Positions 1-10,500 of a stretch of 64,000 bases of DNA are shown here, piece by piece. The DNA is taken from positions 46,915,363-46,979,362 of the forward strand of contig NC_061812.1 in assembly GCF_021462225.1 (NCBI RefSeq), read 5' to 3'. The stretch's first letter is position 1. The number at the start of each line of letters is the position of its first letter. The DNA is from Girardinichthys multiradiatus. Lineage: Eukaryota > Chordata > Actinopteri > Cyprinodontiformes > Goodeidae. A program made the position numbers and the translations under genes. Under the pieces are notes generated by a model that was not told the DNA's origin, ran no database searches, and saw only the letters and a list, made by a program, of their open reading frames with translations.

Positions 1-160
1 CGGACCAAACTCCTGCTCCGCTTGTACAGAGACCGAATGGCCCCTAATAAAGGGCCCCCAATTCCATACTCCTGGAGCACCCCCCACAGGGCACCACAAG
101 GAACACAGTCGAATGCCTTCTCCAGGTACACAAAACATGTGTGGATCGGTTGGGCAGACC
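1..160 (-). mobile_element. Non-LTR retrotransposon fragment (reverse-transcriptase region)
   Basis: Read on the minus strand, these bases repeat the part of the element at 40960-42790 that encodes the reverse-transcriptase stretch around 'FVDLEKAFD' and the following 'GPLL.AIWSLY' segment. The match is clear at both DNA and protein level but carries stops and small indels. The copy is cut by the window edge and stops near 160. Bases 161-372 show nothing recognisable. Confidence 0.6.
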
Positions 161-372
161 GCCTCTGTGAGTCCGTGAAAAGCACGGACTATAGCTACAG
201 AAAAACACGGCTACATCCGCGGGAACGTTGTCCAACTCTGCTCCAAAGTTCCTTGGAGCACAAAGAGAGCATGTGCAAGAGGTACGAGTTACAAAATTAA
301 TTGTGTTTTTTCGGGCACCACTTAAATATAGACCACAAAAAAGTTAATGCAGTTAAGTTTAGCTGTTGCTCA

Positions 373-1541
373 TTTAATTCAGTTCAATTCAGTTTATTTA
401 TATAGCTCCAATTCATAACACATGTCTCAAGGCACTTCACAAAGTCAGGTTCATACATTCCAATTAATCCTAACCACTGAACAGTGCAGTCAGATTAAGT
501 TATTTAATCAAATTGGGTACAACGTTTTTCTATCTAAGGACACCCAGCAAATTGCATTGAGTCTGTGATTTGTAGCAGTCACTCCTCCTTGATGAGCATG
601 TTGAGACAGTGGACAGTCACTGGCGTTGACTTTGAAGTAATCCCTCATACTGAGCATACATGTAGCGACAGTGGAGAGGAAAAACTCCCTTTTAACAGGA
701 AGAAATCTCCAGCAGTACCAGGCTCAGTGTGAGCGGCCATCTGCCACGACTAACTGGGGGTTTTTGAGAGAACAGAGCAGAGACACAAAAAAAACACAAA
801 AGCACTGATCCAGGAGTCCTTTCTATGGGAAGGAAAAGTAAATGTTAATGGATGTAGCTCCTTTAGTCGTTTCATCTAGAAAGAAAGAACAGATAAACTC
901 TGAGCCAGTTTTCAAGGTTAGAGTCTGAAAGAGAGCACATATAATTAGTTACAGTAAAAGCTCAGTCAGTAGCTATGTCTAGGAGAGAGAAAGGGTTAAA
1001 CACTGAAAGACAGGGCCAAGTGTATCATCGGTAGAGGGTGAGCATTAAATTTTTGCCAGTAGAGGCTTGGTTGATATCCCCTTCCGGGAAGGTGCCACAG
1101 CTAAACACAGAGCCAGGTCAAGTTTAGCTTCTAGAAAGACAAAAAACAGAGAGAGTACATAGAGTTAAAAGCTGAAATAACATCAAATATCGCAAAATTG
1201 GGCAGTAGTATGAGAATGCTGAAAGTGGTCATTATGTCCTCCAGCAGCCTAAGCCTATAGCACCATAACTACAGAAATAGCTAAGGATAACCTAAGCCAC
1301 TTTAAGTATAACCTTTATCAAAAAGGGAAGTTTTAAGCCTAGCCTTAAAAGTAGACAGGGTGTCTGCCTCACGGACTAAAACTGGGAGCTGGTTTCAAAG
1401 GAGAGAAGCCTGATAACTGAAGGATCTGCCTCTCATTCTACTTCAAGAGACTTTAGGAACCACCAGTAAACCTACAGTCTGAGAACGAAGAGCTCTGTTA
1501 GGAATATATGTAACAATCAGATCTCTGATCTATGGTGGAGC
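373..1541 (-). mobile_element. L2-like LINE 3' end (C-terminus plus long 3'UTR), antisense
   Basis: The block begins with the 3'-terminal signature of this family seen in reverse (AATTCAGTTTATTTATATAG). Its far end encodes, on the minus strand, the C-terminal words 'IPNRAL' and 'LSTFKARLKT' of an L2-type polyprotein. The same consensus recurs at 2811-3692, 24659-25795, 28555-28740 and, in the other orientation, at 53320-53575. The L2 copy ending near 14930 stops at exactly the protein position where this block begins, so these tails and the 13-17 kb fragments are one family. The 5' part is missing. The left flank of a Tc1 element directly follows. Confidence 0.8.
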
Positions 1542-2810
1542 TACAGGGATTGGACAATGAAACTGAAACACCTGTCATTTTAGTGTGGGAGGTTTCATGG
1601 CTAAATTGGACCAGCCTGGTAGCCAGTCTTCATTGATTGCACATTGCACCAGTAAGAGCAGAGTGTGAAGGTTCACTTAGCAGGGTAAGAGCACAGTTTT
1701 GCTCAAAATATTGAAATGCACACATTATGGGTGACATACCAGATTTCAAAAGAGGACAAATTGTTGATGCACGTTTTGCTGGCACATCTGTGACCAAGAC
1801 AGCAAGTCTTTGTGATGTATCAAGAGCCACGGTATCCAGGGTAATGTCAGCATACCGCCAAGAAGGACGAACCACATCCAACAGGATTAACTGTGGACGC
1901 AAGAGGAAGCTGTCTGAAAGGGATGTTCGGGTGCTAACTCGGATTGTATCCAAAAAACATAAAACCACGGCTGCCCAAATCACGGCAGAATTAAATGTGC
2001 ACCTCAACTCTCCTGTTTCCACCAGAACTGTCCGTAGGGAGCTCCACAGGGTCAATATACCGGGCTGCTATAGCCAAACCTTTGGTCACTCGTGCCAATG
2101 CCAAACGTCGGTTTCAATGGTGCAAAGAGCGCAAATCTTGGGCTGTGGACAATGTGAAACATGTATTGTTCTCTGATGAGTCCACCTTTACTGTTTTCCC
2201 CACATCCGGGAGAGTTACGCTGTGGAGAAGCCCCAAAAAAGCGTACCACCCAGACTGTTGCATGCCCAGAGTGAAGCATGGGGTTGAATCAGTGATGGTT
2301 TGGGCTGCCATATCATGGCATTCCCTTGGCCCAATACTTGTGCTATATGGGCGCGTCACTGCCAAGGACTACCGAACCATTCTTGAGGACCATGTGCATC
2401 CAATGGTTCAACCATTGTATCCTGAAGGCGGTGCCGTGTATCAGGATGACAATGCACCAATACACACAGCAAGACTGGTGAAAGATTGGTTTGATGAACA
2501 TAGAAGTGAAGTTGAACATCTCCCATGGCCTGCACAGTCATCAGATCTAAATATTATTGAGCCACTTTGGGGTGTTTTTTAGAGGAGCGAGTCAGGAAAC
2601 GTTTTCCTCCATCAGTATCATGTAGTGACCTGGCCACTATCCTGCAAGAAGAATGGCTTAAAATCCCTCTGACCACTGTGCAGAACTTGTATATGTCATT
2701 CCCAAGACGAATTGATGCTGTATTGGCCGCAAAAGGAGGCCCTACACCATACTAATAAATTATTGTGGTCTAAAACCAGGTGTTTCAGTTTTATTGTCCA
2801 ACTCCTGTAC
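1542..2810 (+). mobile_element. Tc1/mariner element, family A copy 1 (defective, both ends present)
   Basis: Both termini are visible as inverted repeats (TACAGGGATTGGACAATGAA at left, its near-complement ending in CTGTA at right), with TA at the ends as expected for Tc1 insertion. The transposase starts at 1727 (MGDIPDFKRGQ), with a paired helix-turn-helix DNA-binding part followed by a DDE catalytic part: FSDES, QDDNAPIH and IIEPLW, i.e. DD34E spacing. A frameshift near 2060 and a second lesion near 2580 (stop plus indel in GVF*RGAS versus GVLEERV in copy 3) break the reading frame into three pieces ending at 2755. Copies of the same family lie at 14964-16136 (minus) and 16932-18110 (plus). 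Confidence 0.9.
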
Positions 2811-3692
2811 ATTCCAATGAATCCTATCTATCTAACAGTGCAATCAGATTCAGTTTATTATTCAAATTGGTTAAGAGTTTTTCTATCTAAGGAAACCCAG
2901 CAGATTGCATCGAGTCAGTGACTTGCAGCATTCACTCCTCCTGGATGAGCATGTAGAGACAGTGAAAAGTTGCTTGCATTGACTTTGGAGCAATCCCTCA
3001 TACTCCCCCTTTTAACAGGAAGAAACAGCAGAACCAGACTCAGTGTGAGCGGCCATCTGCCATGACCAACTGGGGGTTTGAGAGAACAGAGCAGAAAAAA
3101 AGAACACGAAGCACTGATGTAGTGGTTGTTTCTGTAGGAAAGAAAAGTGAAACAATAATGGTCATAGCTCCTTTAGTGACTTGATCTAGTAGAGAAAGAC
3201 AGCTAAACAGATGAACTCTGAGTCAGTTTTCAAGTCTAGAGTATGATAGAGAGCACATACACAGTAGAAGCTCAGCCAGTAGCTATGTCTAGGAGAGACA
3301 GGGTTAAACACTGAAAGACAGGGCCAAGTGTATCATCTGTATAAGGTGAGCATTAAGTTGTTGGCAGCAGCAGCTTGGCTGATGTCCCCCTCCAGGAAGG
3401 TGCCATAGCTAAACACAGAGCCAAGCCAGGTGTAGCTTCTAGAGAGAGTAAAAACAGAGAGAGAACATAGAGCAAAAAGCTGAAATAACAGCAAATAACA
3501 CAAAATTGGAGATCAGTATGAGAATGTAGCAGAGAGAGTGAAAGTGGTCATTATGTCCTCCAGTACCCTAAGCCTAGAGCAGCATATCTGCAGAAATAGC
3601 TCAGGATAATCTAAGCCACTCCAACTATAAGCTGTATCAAAAAGGAAAGTTTCAAGCCTAGCCTTAAAAGTAGACAGGGAGTCTGCCTCGCG
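2811..3692 (-). mobile_element. L2-like LINE 3'UTR, second antisense copy
   Basis: This copies the same L2 tail as 373-1541 but enters it about 80 bp inside the tail, directly at the Tc1 right end. It ends with a minus-strand reading frame containing 'LSTFKARLETFLFDTAYSW', the polyprotein C-terminus. Several internal deletions exist relative to the first copy (for example near 3001). It stops at a perfect hairpin (3693-3732). Confidence 0.75.
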
Positions 3693-3732
3693 GTCTTTTT
3701 GCATCAGCGATCCATTGCTGATGCAAAAAGAC
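3693..3732. repeat. Perfect 16-bp inverted repeat (hairpin)
   Basis: GTCTTTTTGCATCAGC at 3693-3708 and its exact reverse complement at 3717-3732 are separated by 8 bases. It sits exactly at the end of the L2 tail, so it may be an insertion scar or the end of a fold-back element. I see no transcription unit that would make it a terminator. Confidence 0.8.
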
Positions 3733-3959
3733 AGTCATTTAAAATTGGAAAGATCCTAAGGATTATGGGATACAAAGTCAAATTATGGAGCCAAAATAAT
3801 TTCACCTTTCACAAGATTCCATGGGGTGCCTGAGAGGATGCAGGTATATCCTTAACCCAAATGAAGGCCTTGACTGATTCTCAGGTTCATAACCTAATAA
3901 CTTAATAACCATAATAACCTAATAACCATAAGATGGCATCTGTGTGAGACTGACTAAAA

Positions 3960-4250
3960 GAACAAAAACCATCTTTAAAAGCCACTTCTCCAAAACTACA
4001 GGCGTGCACATTTGCAAAGGAGCACCAAAAATGGAACATGGAAAGGTGGAGGAAATTTTACTTTTTGATGTGAAAAAAATATTCTAAAACTTGCTGTTAC
4101 CTTTCAATGTTACAGGCTTGGAGATGTTGTCTATGGTACACAGTGGAGGAAGGTCATCATGATCTGGGAGGTTTTTCCAAAAAAAGACTTCTTTTAGGAG
4201 AAGAATGTCTCTGTGTTAACCATTCTGCTTGGTACCCTGATCTAAACAGC
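3960..4250 (+). mobile_element. Degenerate Tc1/mariner transposase fragment
   Basis: The stretch around 4035-4180 reads like the middle of a mariner-type transposase: weakly, a 'K(W)RK.LF.D.KK' segment, then 'FQ(R)Y...GDVVYGTQWRKVIMIW', followed near 4230 by 'YPDLN', which resembles the usual S/YPDLNPIE catalytic-E segment. Numerous stops and gaps show it is an old relic. Bases 3733-3960 show nothing recognisable. Confidence 0.4.
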
Positions 4251-4512
4251 TCAAAAAGAAACAAAGCATTCTATTTTTTTACCCTTCTAGTTCTGTTTTG
4301 TTGCTGTTTGTATTTTTGGGGGGGATTATGGTCTAGTTGTGTGAATTTATAACTTTGGTGTAAAGATTTTATATGGATTGGTTTGTCTTTTAAAGTACCT
4401 CAAGATTGTGAATTGGTGCTATATAAGTGCACTGTATTGGATTGTACTTAATAGAAAAAAAAACAACCTCATCTGTTGCAGTCATCGGTTAATCCTGATT
4501 TTTGTCTGCAGA

Positions 4513-4527
4513 GCAGTAATCACAATG
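4513..4527 (+). promoter_or_regulatory. zbtb40: zbtb40 5'UTR piece and splice acceptor before the start codon
   Basis: A good acceptor (TTTTTGTCTGCAG, ending at 4512) lies 15 bases before the chosen ATG. The first coding exon therefore probably begins at 4513, and the promoter and 5'UTR exon lie further upstream. I could not place that upstream exon; 4250-4500 shows no clear one. Confidence 0.5.
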
Positions 4528-7500
4528 ATGGAGCTCCCTAACTTCAGCAGCCAGCTGATGCAGCAACTTTGGAACCTAAGGAAGGAAGGTCTGTTCTGCG
4601 ACTGCACTATCCTCGTGGGAGACAATCCCCATCGGGCTCATAAAGTTGTATTGGCTGCCTCCAGCATGCTCTTCAGGTAAAGGTGAACACCTGGTCTGCA
4701 GAGTATTAATTCAAATCAAAGAAGCTTCTGAAACATTCAATAAATTTGAAATTTGTACTACTAGCTGTTATGAATGGATCAGTTTAGTATAAAACAATTA
4801 AATGGAGGTAAACAGAATTTGACCCAGAATGAAAAATAGCTAAAACAGTTGAGTAAAATAAAAGTTTTGAAGAGATTGTTGACACATTGTTAAATGTAAA
4901 CTGCAAAAACTGTGTGCCCCTTGTACAGGTCTCTTTTGGATGGCCCTGACACCATCTCCATTGACACCACTGTCGTTTCCTCCCAGGAGTTTGGCTCGCT
5001 ATTGGAAATGCTTTATACTGGCAGACTGCCTCTGGGGAAGCACAATGCCAGCCGCATTGTTGCCGCTGCAGACAGCCTGCAAATGTTCGATGTAGCTGTA
5101 GGCTTTAAAAAGGTCCTGACCACCCTCGTGAGTCAGAAAGCCACTGTTCTGAACCATCCTAGGCAGACAACAAGCCAAGATGAGGCCAACAAAGCCAGGA
5201 GTGAGAACCCTGAAGGTTCAGCCTCACCCAACAAGGATAACTCAGCTTCAGAGAAGATGGAGACAACAGCTGAGCTGCTGAACAAATGCTGCCATGACAA
5301 CAAACAGGATGCAGAGGAATTGATTTTTAAAAGAGCCTGCGAGGAGCTCTCTTACCCATTAGGTTTGTTTCCACACATTACATTAAATAATATTTGTCTT
5401 TGATATTCAGAATTCTTGCAACAATTATAACATCAGTACAACATATCGTTCCATATGAATCCAGAGTACACTTATTTGGCACACCAAATAAAGATATGTT
5501 TTAAAATAAATTAATGTTTATTCAGTCATTAAAATCCAATTTTGAATTTAGGTTTTTTTTTTTCCAGGAAATAAAAATACCATGTTAGGCAATAGTATTT
5601 GTGGGTCACAGAATTATTTTTTTATTATTATTTTTATATACTCAATAATAAACTAAACAGTCAATATTTCATTGAAACTAACAAAGCATTCTGATTTTTG
5701 TAGAGCTCTGTAAACAATTGTAGCTCCAAAACATAAAAAGTGTCTCACACATTTGCCCTATTAAAAGAAAGACAAACGGTTTCTCACATTTTTGGAGGTC
5801 AGCTGTTTTCCATTTTGTCGGTCTAAAAAACCAATTGGGATTATGCTCAGTAATACAAATGGTATGTGGCTCACTCTTTCTTTGAAAACACTTGCTATAT
5901 ATAGGCCAGGTTAATAAATGGATGCACCCAATTTTTTCAGTGAAAGTCACTGAAAGTTTGGTCCCATAAAATTGAAACAAAAAAGTTACTTTTATTTTGG
6001 ACCTAACGTTTTTAATTTTTAGAAGATTTTGGTTTGTCAGTGAAAAAATCTCACTCTAAAAGATTTGGAAACGGTGTCCATCACCGTTAACAGAATGTAC
6101 TGGCAGGCATCAAATTGGCAGGGCCTGCACAGAGTAATTCCAATAGTCTGTAGATGGCCCCTTGGCCAAACTCCTGGCTCTTCTCTTCAGATCTGCCCAC
6201 AGGTTTTATACAACGCTTAGGTCTTAGATTGATATGGCCATGCAAGAAGATTCATTTTGTGTCTGGTAAATCATTTCTTTGTTGATTTGCCCAGATGTTT
6301 TGGATCATTCTCCAGCTCAAAGACACAATGTTGACACAGTATTCACACTGATTAAAGAATAAAGAAAAACAGGAACACTATAACTGTGAATGCCTACAGT
6401 ATTCACACTTATAATAATAATAAAGAAAAACAGGATCTCAATAGTGTGAAAACACTATAAGTGTGAATATTGGACTCTTCCCAGCTGAAAGACATGAAAT
6501 CTTTTACAGAACCTGAAAAGGCCAAAACAGCTATGAGTGCAGTAGAAAAAAACCGGACATCAGTCACAGAGTTGTCAGGGGGACCTGCTTCCCAGCTTCT
6601 GCAGCATTCCTCTCAGGTGGTGGAGCTCCTCGGCAACATGCCCTCTGTCCTGGAGCTGCTGAGTCAGGCAGCACAGAGCAGTCTTGATGAGCAGGACAGA
6701 CAGGTACCTCAGGTTTCCCCAGTCTTCTTTTCAGTATTTTAGTCTTATCACCCAGTGGGAAAGTAATGCTGTTGACATAGGGTTTTACATTCTGTTAAAG
6801 TCAAAAGCTGATGGCAGCATAATAATTCCAGATGTTGTAATGGACCGGCGAAGATTCACAAAATTCCTGCTAGACAAAAAGACTTTGTGACTTCATCTGA
6901 AACATGTCTTCTGTTCGGCTTTGACTGTTTGGGACCTACATGTTAATTTTAACCCCAAAAATCTTAGTTCAAATACATGTATATTTCTGTTGTTATGAAT
7001 GCCTTCAGTTTATTGTATGTATTTACCAAAGCTAATTAAAATGAGTTTTATCAGTCAGATAGATTATCTTAGACATTAAAGCTGCACGATGCATTCTATT
7101 TTGACAGACTTAAAACAATATGTTTTCATTGCCGAAGTTTGCCCTAAAAGACAACCGAGACGTAGATCTATTTAGGAATGAAGTTAATTTATTAACAAGG
7201 TGGTCACATCATGCCTGGATTTTTATCTATTGCTGACCTTGGCAGCATGGTAGCCCCATAGTGGAGTTCAGCAAATAAAAATAATAACTTGATTGAAGTG
7301 CATCTAATACAGATATGTTTAAAATGTATTTTTTTTAGCTTTTTTCAAGAATAAAATCCTGGTGCTCTCTGAAATCCAGTGGTAGCTTTCTGTCTGTGTC
7401 AGGTTGTGTGTCAGTGCTATGAGGACACAGTTGCAGGCTCAGTGTTGGAGAAGCTTATAGGCAGATTGAGGAATGGAAGAATCAGTGAGAAGTCTTTCGC

Positions 7501-10500
7501 TCAGCTGCTCTGGAACATCCAGAAGAAAGCTCCTTTGACTTTTCCTGCTCTGCTGCTCCCTCTGCTGAAGCATCTGGATGGGAATACACTCCAAAGTCAA
7601 GGTAGAGAGATGCACTTTGATCTGTTAGTTGCTTTCGGTACTTTTTATTTGTCAGACCTTTCTCTGTGTTTTATAGCTTGCTCTGAACAGCCAGATGACT
7701 CTACAAAGGAAATAAATTTGGAGGAAAAGACAGACATGAAAATCGATGAAGGACAGAGTGATGAGGAGACACGTGTAAATGCTGCAGCGGACTCTTCATC
7801 GTCTGTCTCCTCCATCTGCAAGCGCTATCCTTGCCGATGGTGCAAGAAGACTTTTAACTTTCAGTGCAGAATGCTAGCCCACATGAAGCGATGCTACATG
7901 TCACAGGAGTGTGAGGTGCCATGCCCAGAGTGCCCCAAAAAACTGCCGAGTCAGCGAGCTCTGCAGCGCCACCGGGGTGAGGTTCATCGTAACACGGCAC
8001 GGGCCAAGAAAAGGGTGGCATGTGACATCTGTGGCCGCAATTTTGCCCACCCATCAGGTGAGAGTCCTGTGTGACACCTGACATTTGATTTTGATTCTCA
8101 CAGTAACTTTTACAATAAGGTAAAGAGAGTGCTTTACAGGTATTATTACAAGAAATTCAAATGGGTTGGATAAAAATCCTGCTTTATAAATGTATATGCC
8201 AACTCAATACATAAACGTACAGTACATATAGTTGAAATTAGATATTTACAGACACTATTAATACAGGTCCTTCTCAAAATATTAGCATATTGTGATAAAG
8301 TTCATTATTTTCCATAATGTCATGATGAAAATTTAACATTCATATATTTTAGATTCATTGCACACTAACTGAAATATTTCAGGTCTTTTATTGTCTTAAT
8401 ACGGAGGATTTTGGCATACAGCTCTTGAAAACCCAAAATTCCTATCTCACAAAATTAGCATATCATTAAAAGGGTCTCTAAACGAGCTATGAACCTAATC
8501 ATCGGAATCAACGAGTTAACTCTAAACACCTGCAAAAGATTCCTGAGGCCTTTAAAACTCCCAGCCTGGTTCATCACTCAAAACCCCAATCATGGGTAAG
8601 ACTGCCGACCTGACTGCTGTCCAGAAGGCCACTATTGACACCCTCAAGCAAGAGGGTAAGACACAGAAAGAAATTTCTGAACGAATAGGCTGTTCCCAGA
8701 GTGCTGTATCAAGGCACCTCAGTGGGAAGTCTGTGGGAAGGAAAAGGTATGGCAGAAAACGCTGCACAACGAGAAGAGGTGACCGGACCCTGAGGAAGAT
8801 TGTGTAGAAGGGCCAATTCCTGACCTTGGGGGACCTGCGGAAGCAGTGGACTGAGTCTGGAGTAGAAACATCCAGAGCCACCGTGCACAGGCGTGTGCAG
8901 GAAATGGGCTACAGGTGCCGCATTCCCCAGGTCAAGCCATTTTTGAACCAGAAACAGCGGCAGAAGTGCCTGACCTGGGCTACAGAGAAGCAGCACTGGA
9001 CTGTTGCTCAGTGGTTCAAAGTCCTTTTTTCGGATGAAAGCAAATTCTGCATGTCATTCGGAAATCAAGGTGCCAGAGTCTGGAGGAAGACTGGGGAGAA
9101 GGAAATGCCAAAATGCCAGAAGTCCAGTGTCAAGTACCCACAGTCAGTGATGGTCTGGGGTGCCGTGTCAGCTGCTGGTGTTGGTCCACTGTGTTTTATC
9201 AAGGGCAGGGTCAATGCAGCTAGCTATCAGGAGATTTTGGAGCACTTCATGATTCCATCGGCTGAAAAGCTTTATGGAGATGAAGATTTCATTTTTCAGC
9301 ACGACCTGGCACCTGCTCACAGTGCCAAAACCACTGGTGAATGGTTTACTGACCATGGTATCACTGTGCTCAATTGGCCTGCCAACTCTCCTGACCTGAA
9401 CCCCATAGAGAATCTGTGGGATATTGTGAAGAGAACGTTGAGAGACTCAAGACCCAACACTCTGGATGAGCTAAAGGCCGCTATTGAAGCATCCTGGGCC
9501 TCCATAAGACCTCAGCAGTGTCACAGGCTGATTGCCTCCATGCCACGCCGCATTGAAGCAGTCATTTCTGCAAAAGGATTCCCGACCAAGTATTGAGTGC
9601 ATAACTGTACATGATTATCTAAAGGTTGACATTTTTTGTATTAAAAACACTTTTCTTTTATTGGTCGGATGAAATATGCTAATTTTGTGAGATAGGAATT
9701 TTGGGTTTTCATGAGCTGTATGGCAAAATCATCCGTATTAAGACAATAAAAGACCTGAAATATTTCAGTTAGTGTGTAATGAATCTAAAATATATGAATG
9801 TTAAATTTTCCTCATGACATTGTGGAAAATAATGAACTTTATCACAATATGCTAATATTTTGAGAAGGACCTGTATAGCCAAATTGGATCTTGTGCATCT
9901 GTTCCTTGAGGAGTTATTTGAAAGACTCACGTGAAGGCAGTGTGGACAACTCAAATGACATTATAAATTTTTTGCATATTAAATATGTTCAACAGGTGCA
10001 CTCTGCTGTGTTCCTGTGTGTTCCACACTAGGTCTCTGTCCATTTATATATACAAAATAAACCAACCAATAAATCAAGACAGTATAAACAATATATCCCT
10101 GCCACTCAAAGAGCATGGATGTGACTCTGCTAAATGTGGATGCCATTTAAATAACCTGCTTAAAGCTTTGCCTAGTATAGAAACATGAGGCAAACGTTTC
10201 AGGTTTTATCTTTCAACCTGTATTGGTGCTGGAGTTAAATGCGCTACACATATTCAGAGGTTTCACTCCCCGATGCCAGCTGTTGTGGGTTCGATTCCCG
10301 GCCCAGGCGACTTCTGCTGCATGTCTTCCCCCTCTCTCCACCTCTTTCTTGTCAGCTTACTGTCAGAAAACTTTGAAAAATAAAGGCTACTTGTGCCACA
10401 AAAACATAAAAAAGATCTTAAACTTGGACTGTAAGTTTCCAGTCTTTACATTATTTCTAAAAACAATGTGATTAAGTAAATTCATACCGTATATACAGTA

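Larger units (their letters stand above)
5363..6509 (+). other. zbtb40 intron 2, no gene; contains a Tc1 relic and a local duplication
   Basis: 5363-6060 is AT-rich and shows nothing recognisable. A Tc1 relic occupies about 6060-6330 and an imperfect tandem duplication about 6331-6470. Two possible acceptors precede exon 3: one ending at 6484 (TCTTCCCAG) and one ending at 6509 (TCTTTTACAG). Only the second joins in frame to exon 2, which ends in phase 1. Confidence 0.7.

Noticed and set aside
22..300. 92-codon frame at the window start
   Set aside because: The first part is antisense of a non-LTR reverse transcriptase; the remainder has no recognisable features.
1630..2055. 141-codon minus-strand frame MTLWSSLRTVLVETG, also at 17020-17445 and 15677-16105
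   Set aside because: It recurs only as the antisense of the family A transposase N-terminus, so it is a shadow, not a conserved second gene.
4107..4680. Frames at 4107-4352 and upstream extension of the zbtb40 frame (4378-4527)
   Set aside because: The first is a Tc1 relic running into T-rich DNA; the upstream extension crosses a strong splice acceptor at 4512, so MELPN is the better start.
8709..8996. Minus-strand frame MLLLCSPGQALLPLF, repeated at 61942-62304
   Set aside because: Antisense of the family B transposase; its repetition only reflects the transposon copies.
10290..10305. tRNA-like B box (GGTTCGATTCC)
   Set aside because: Not a functional tRNA gene: no foldable cloverleaf with matching acceptor stem was seen, and the same body and tail recur at two other places, so it is a SINE.
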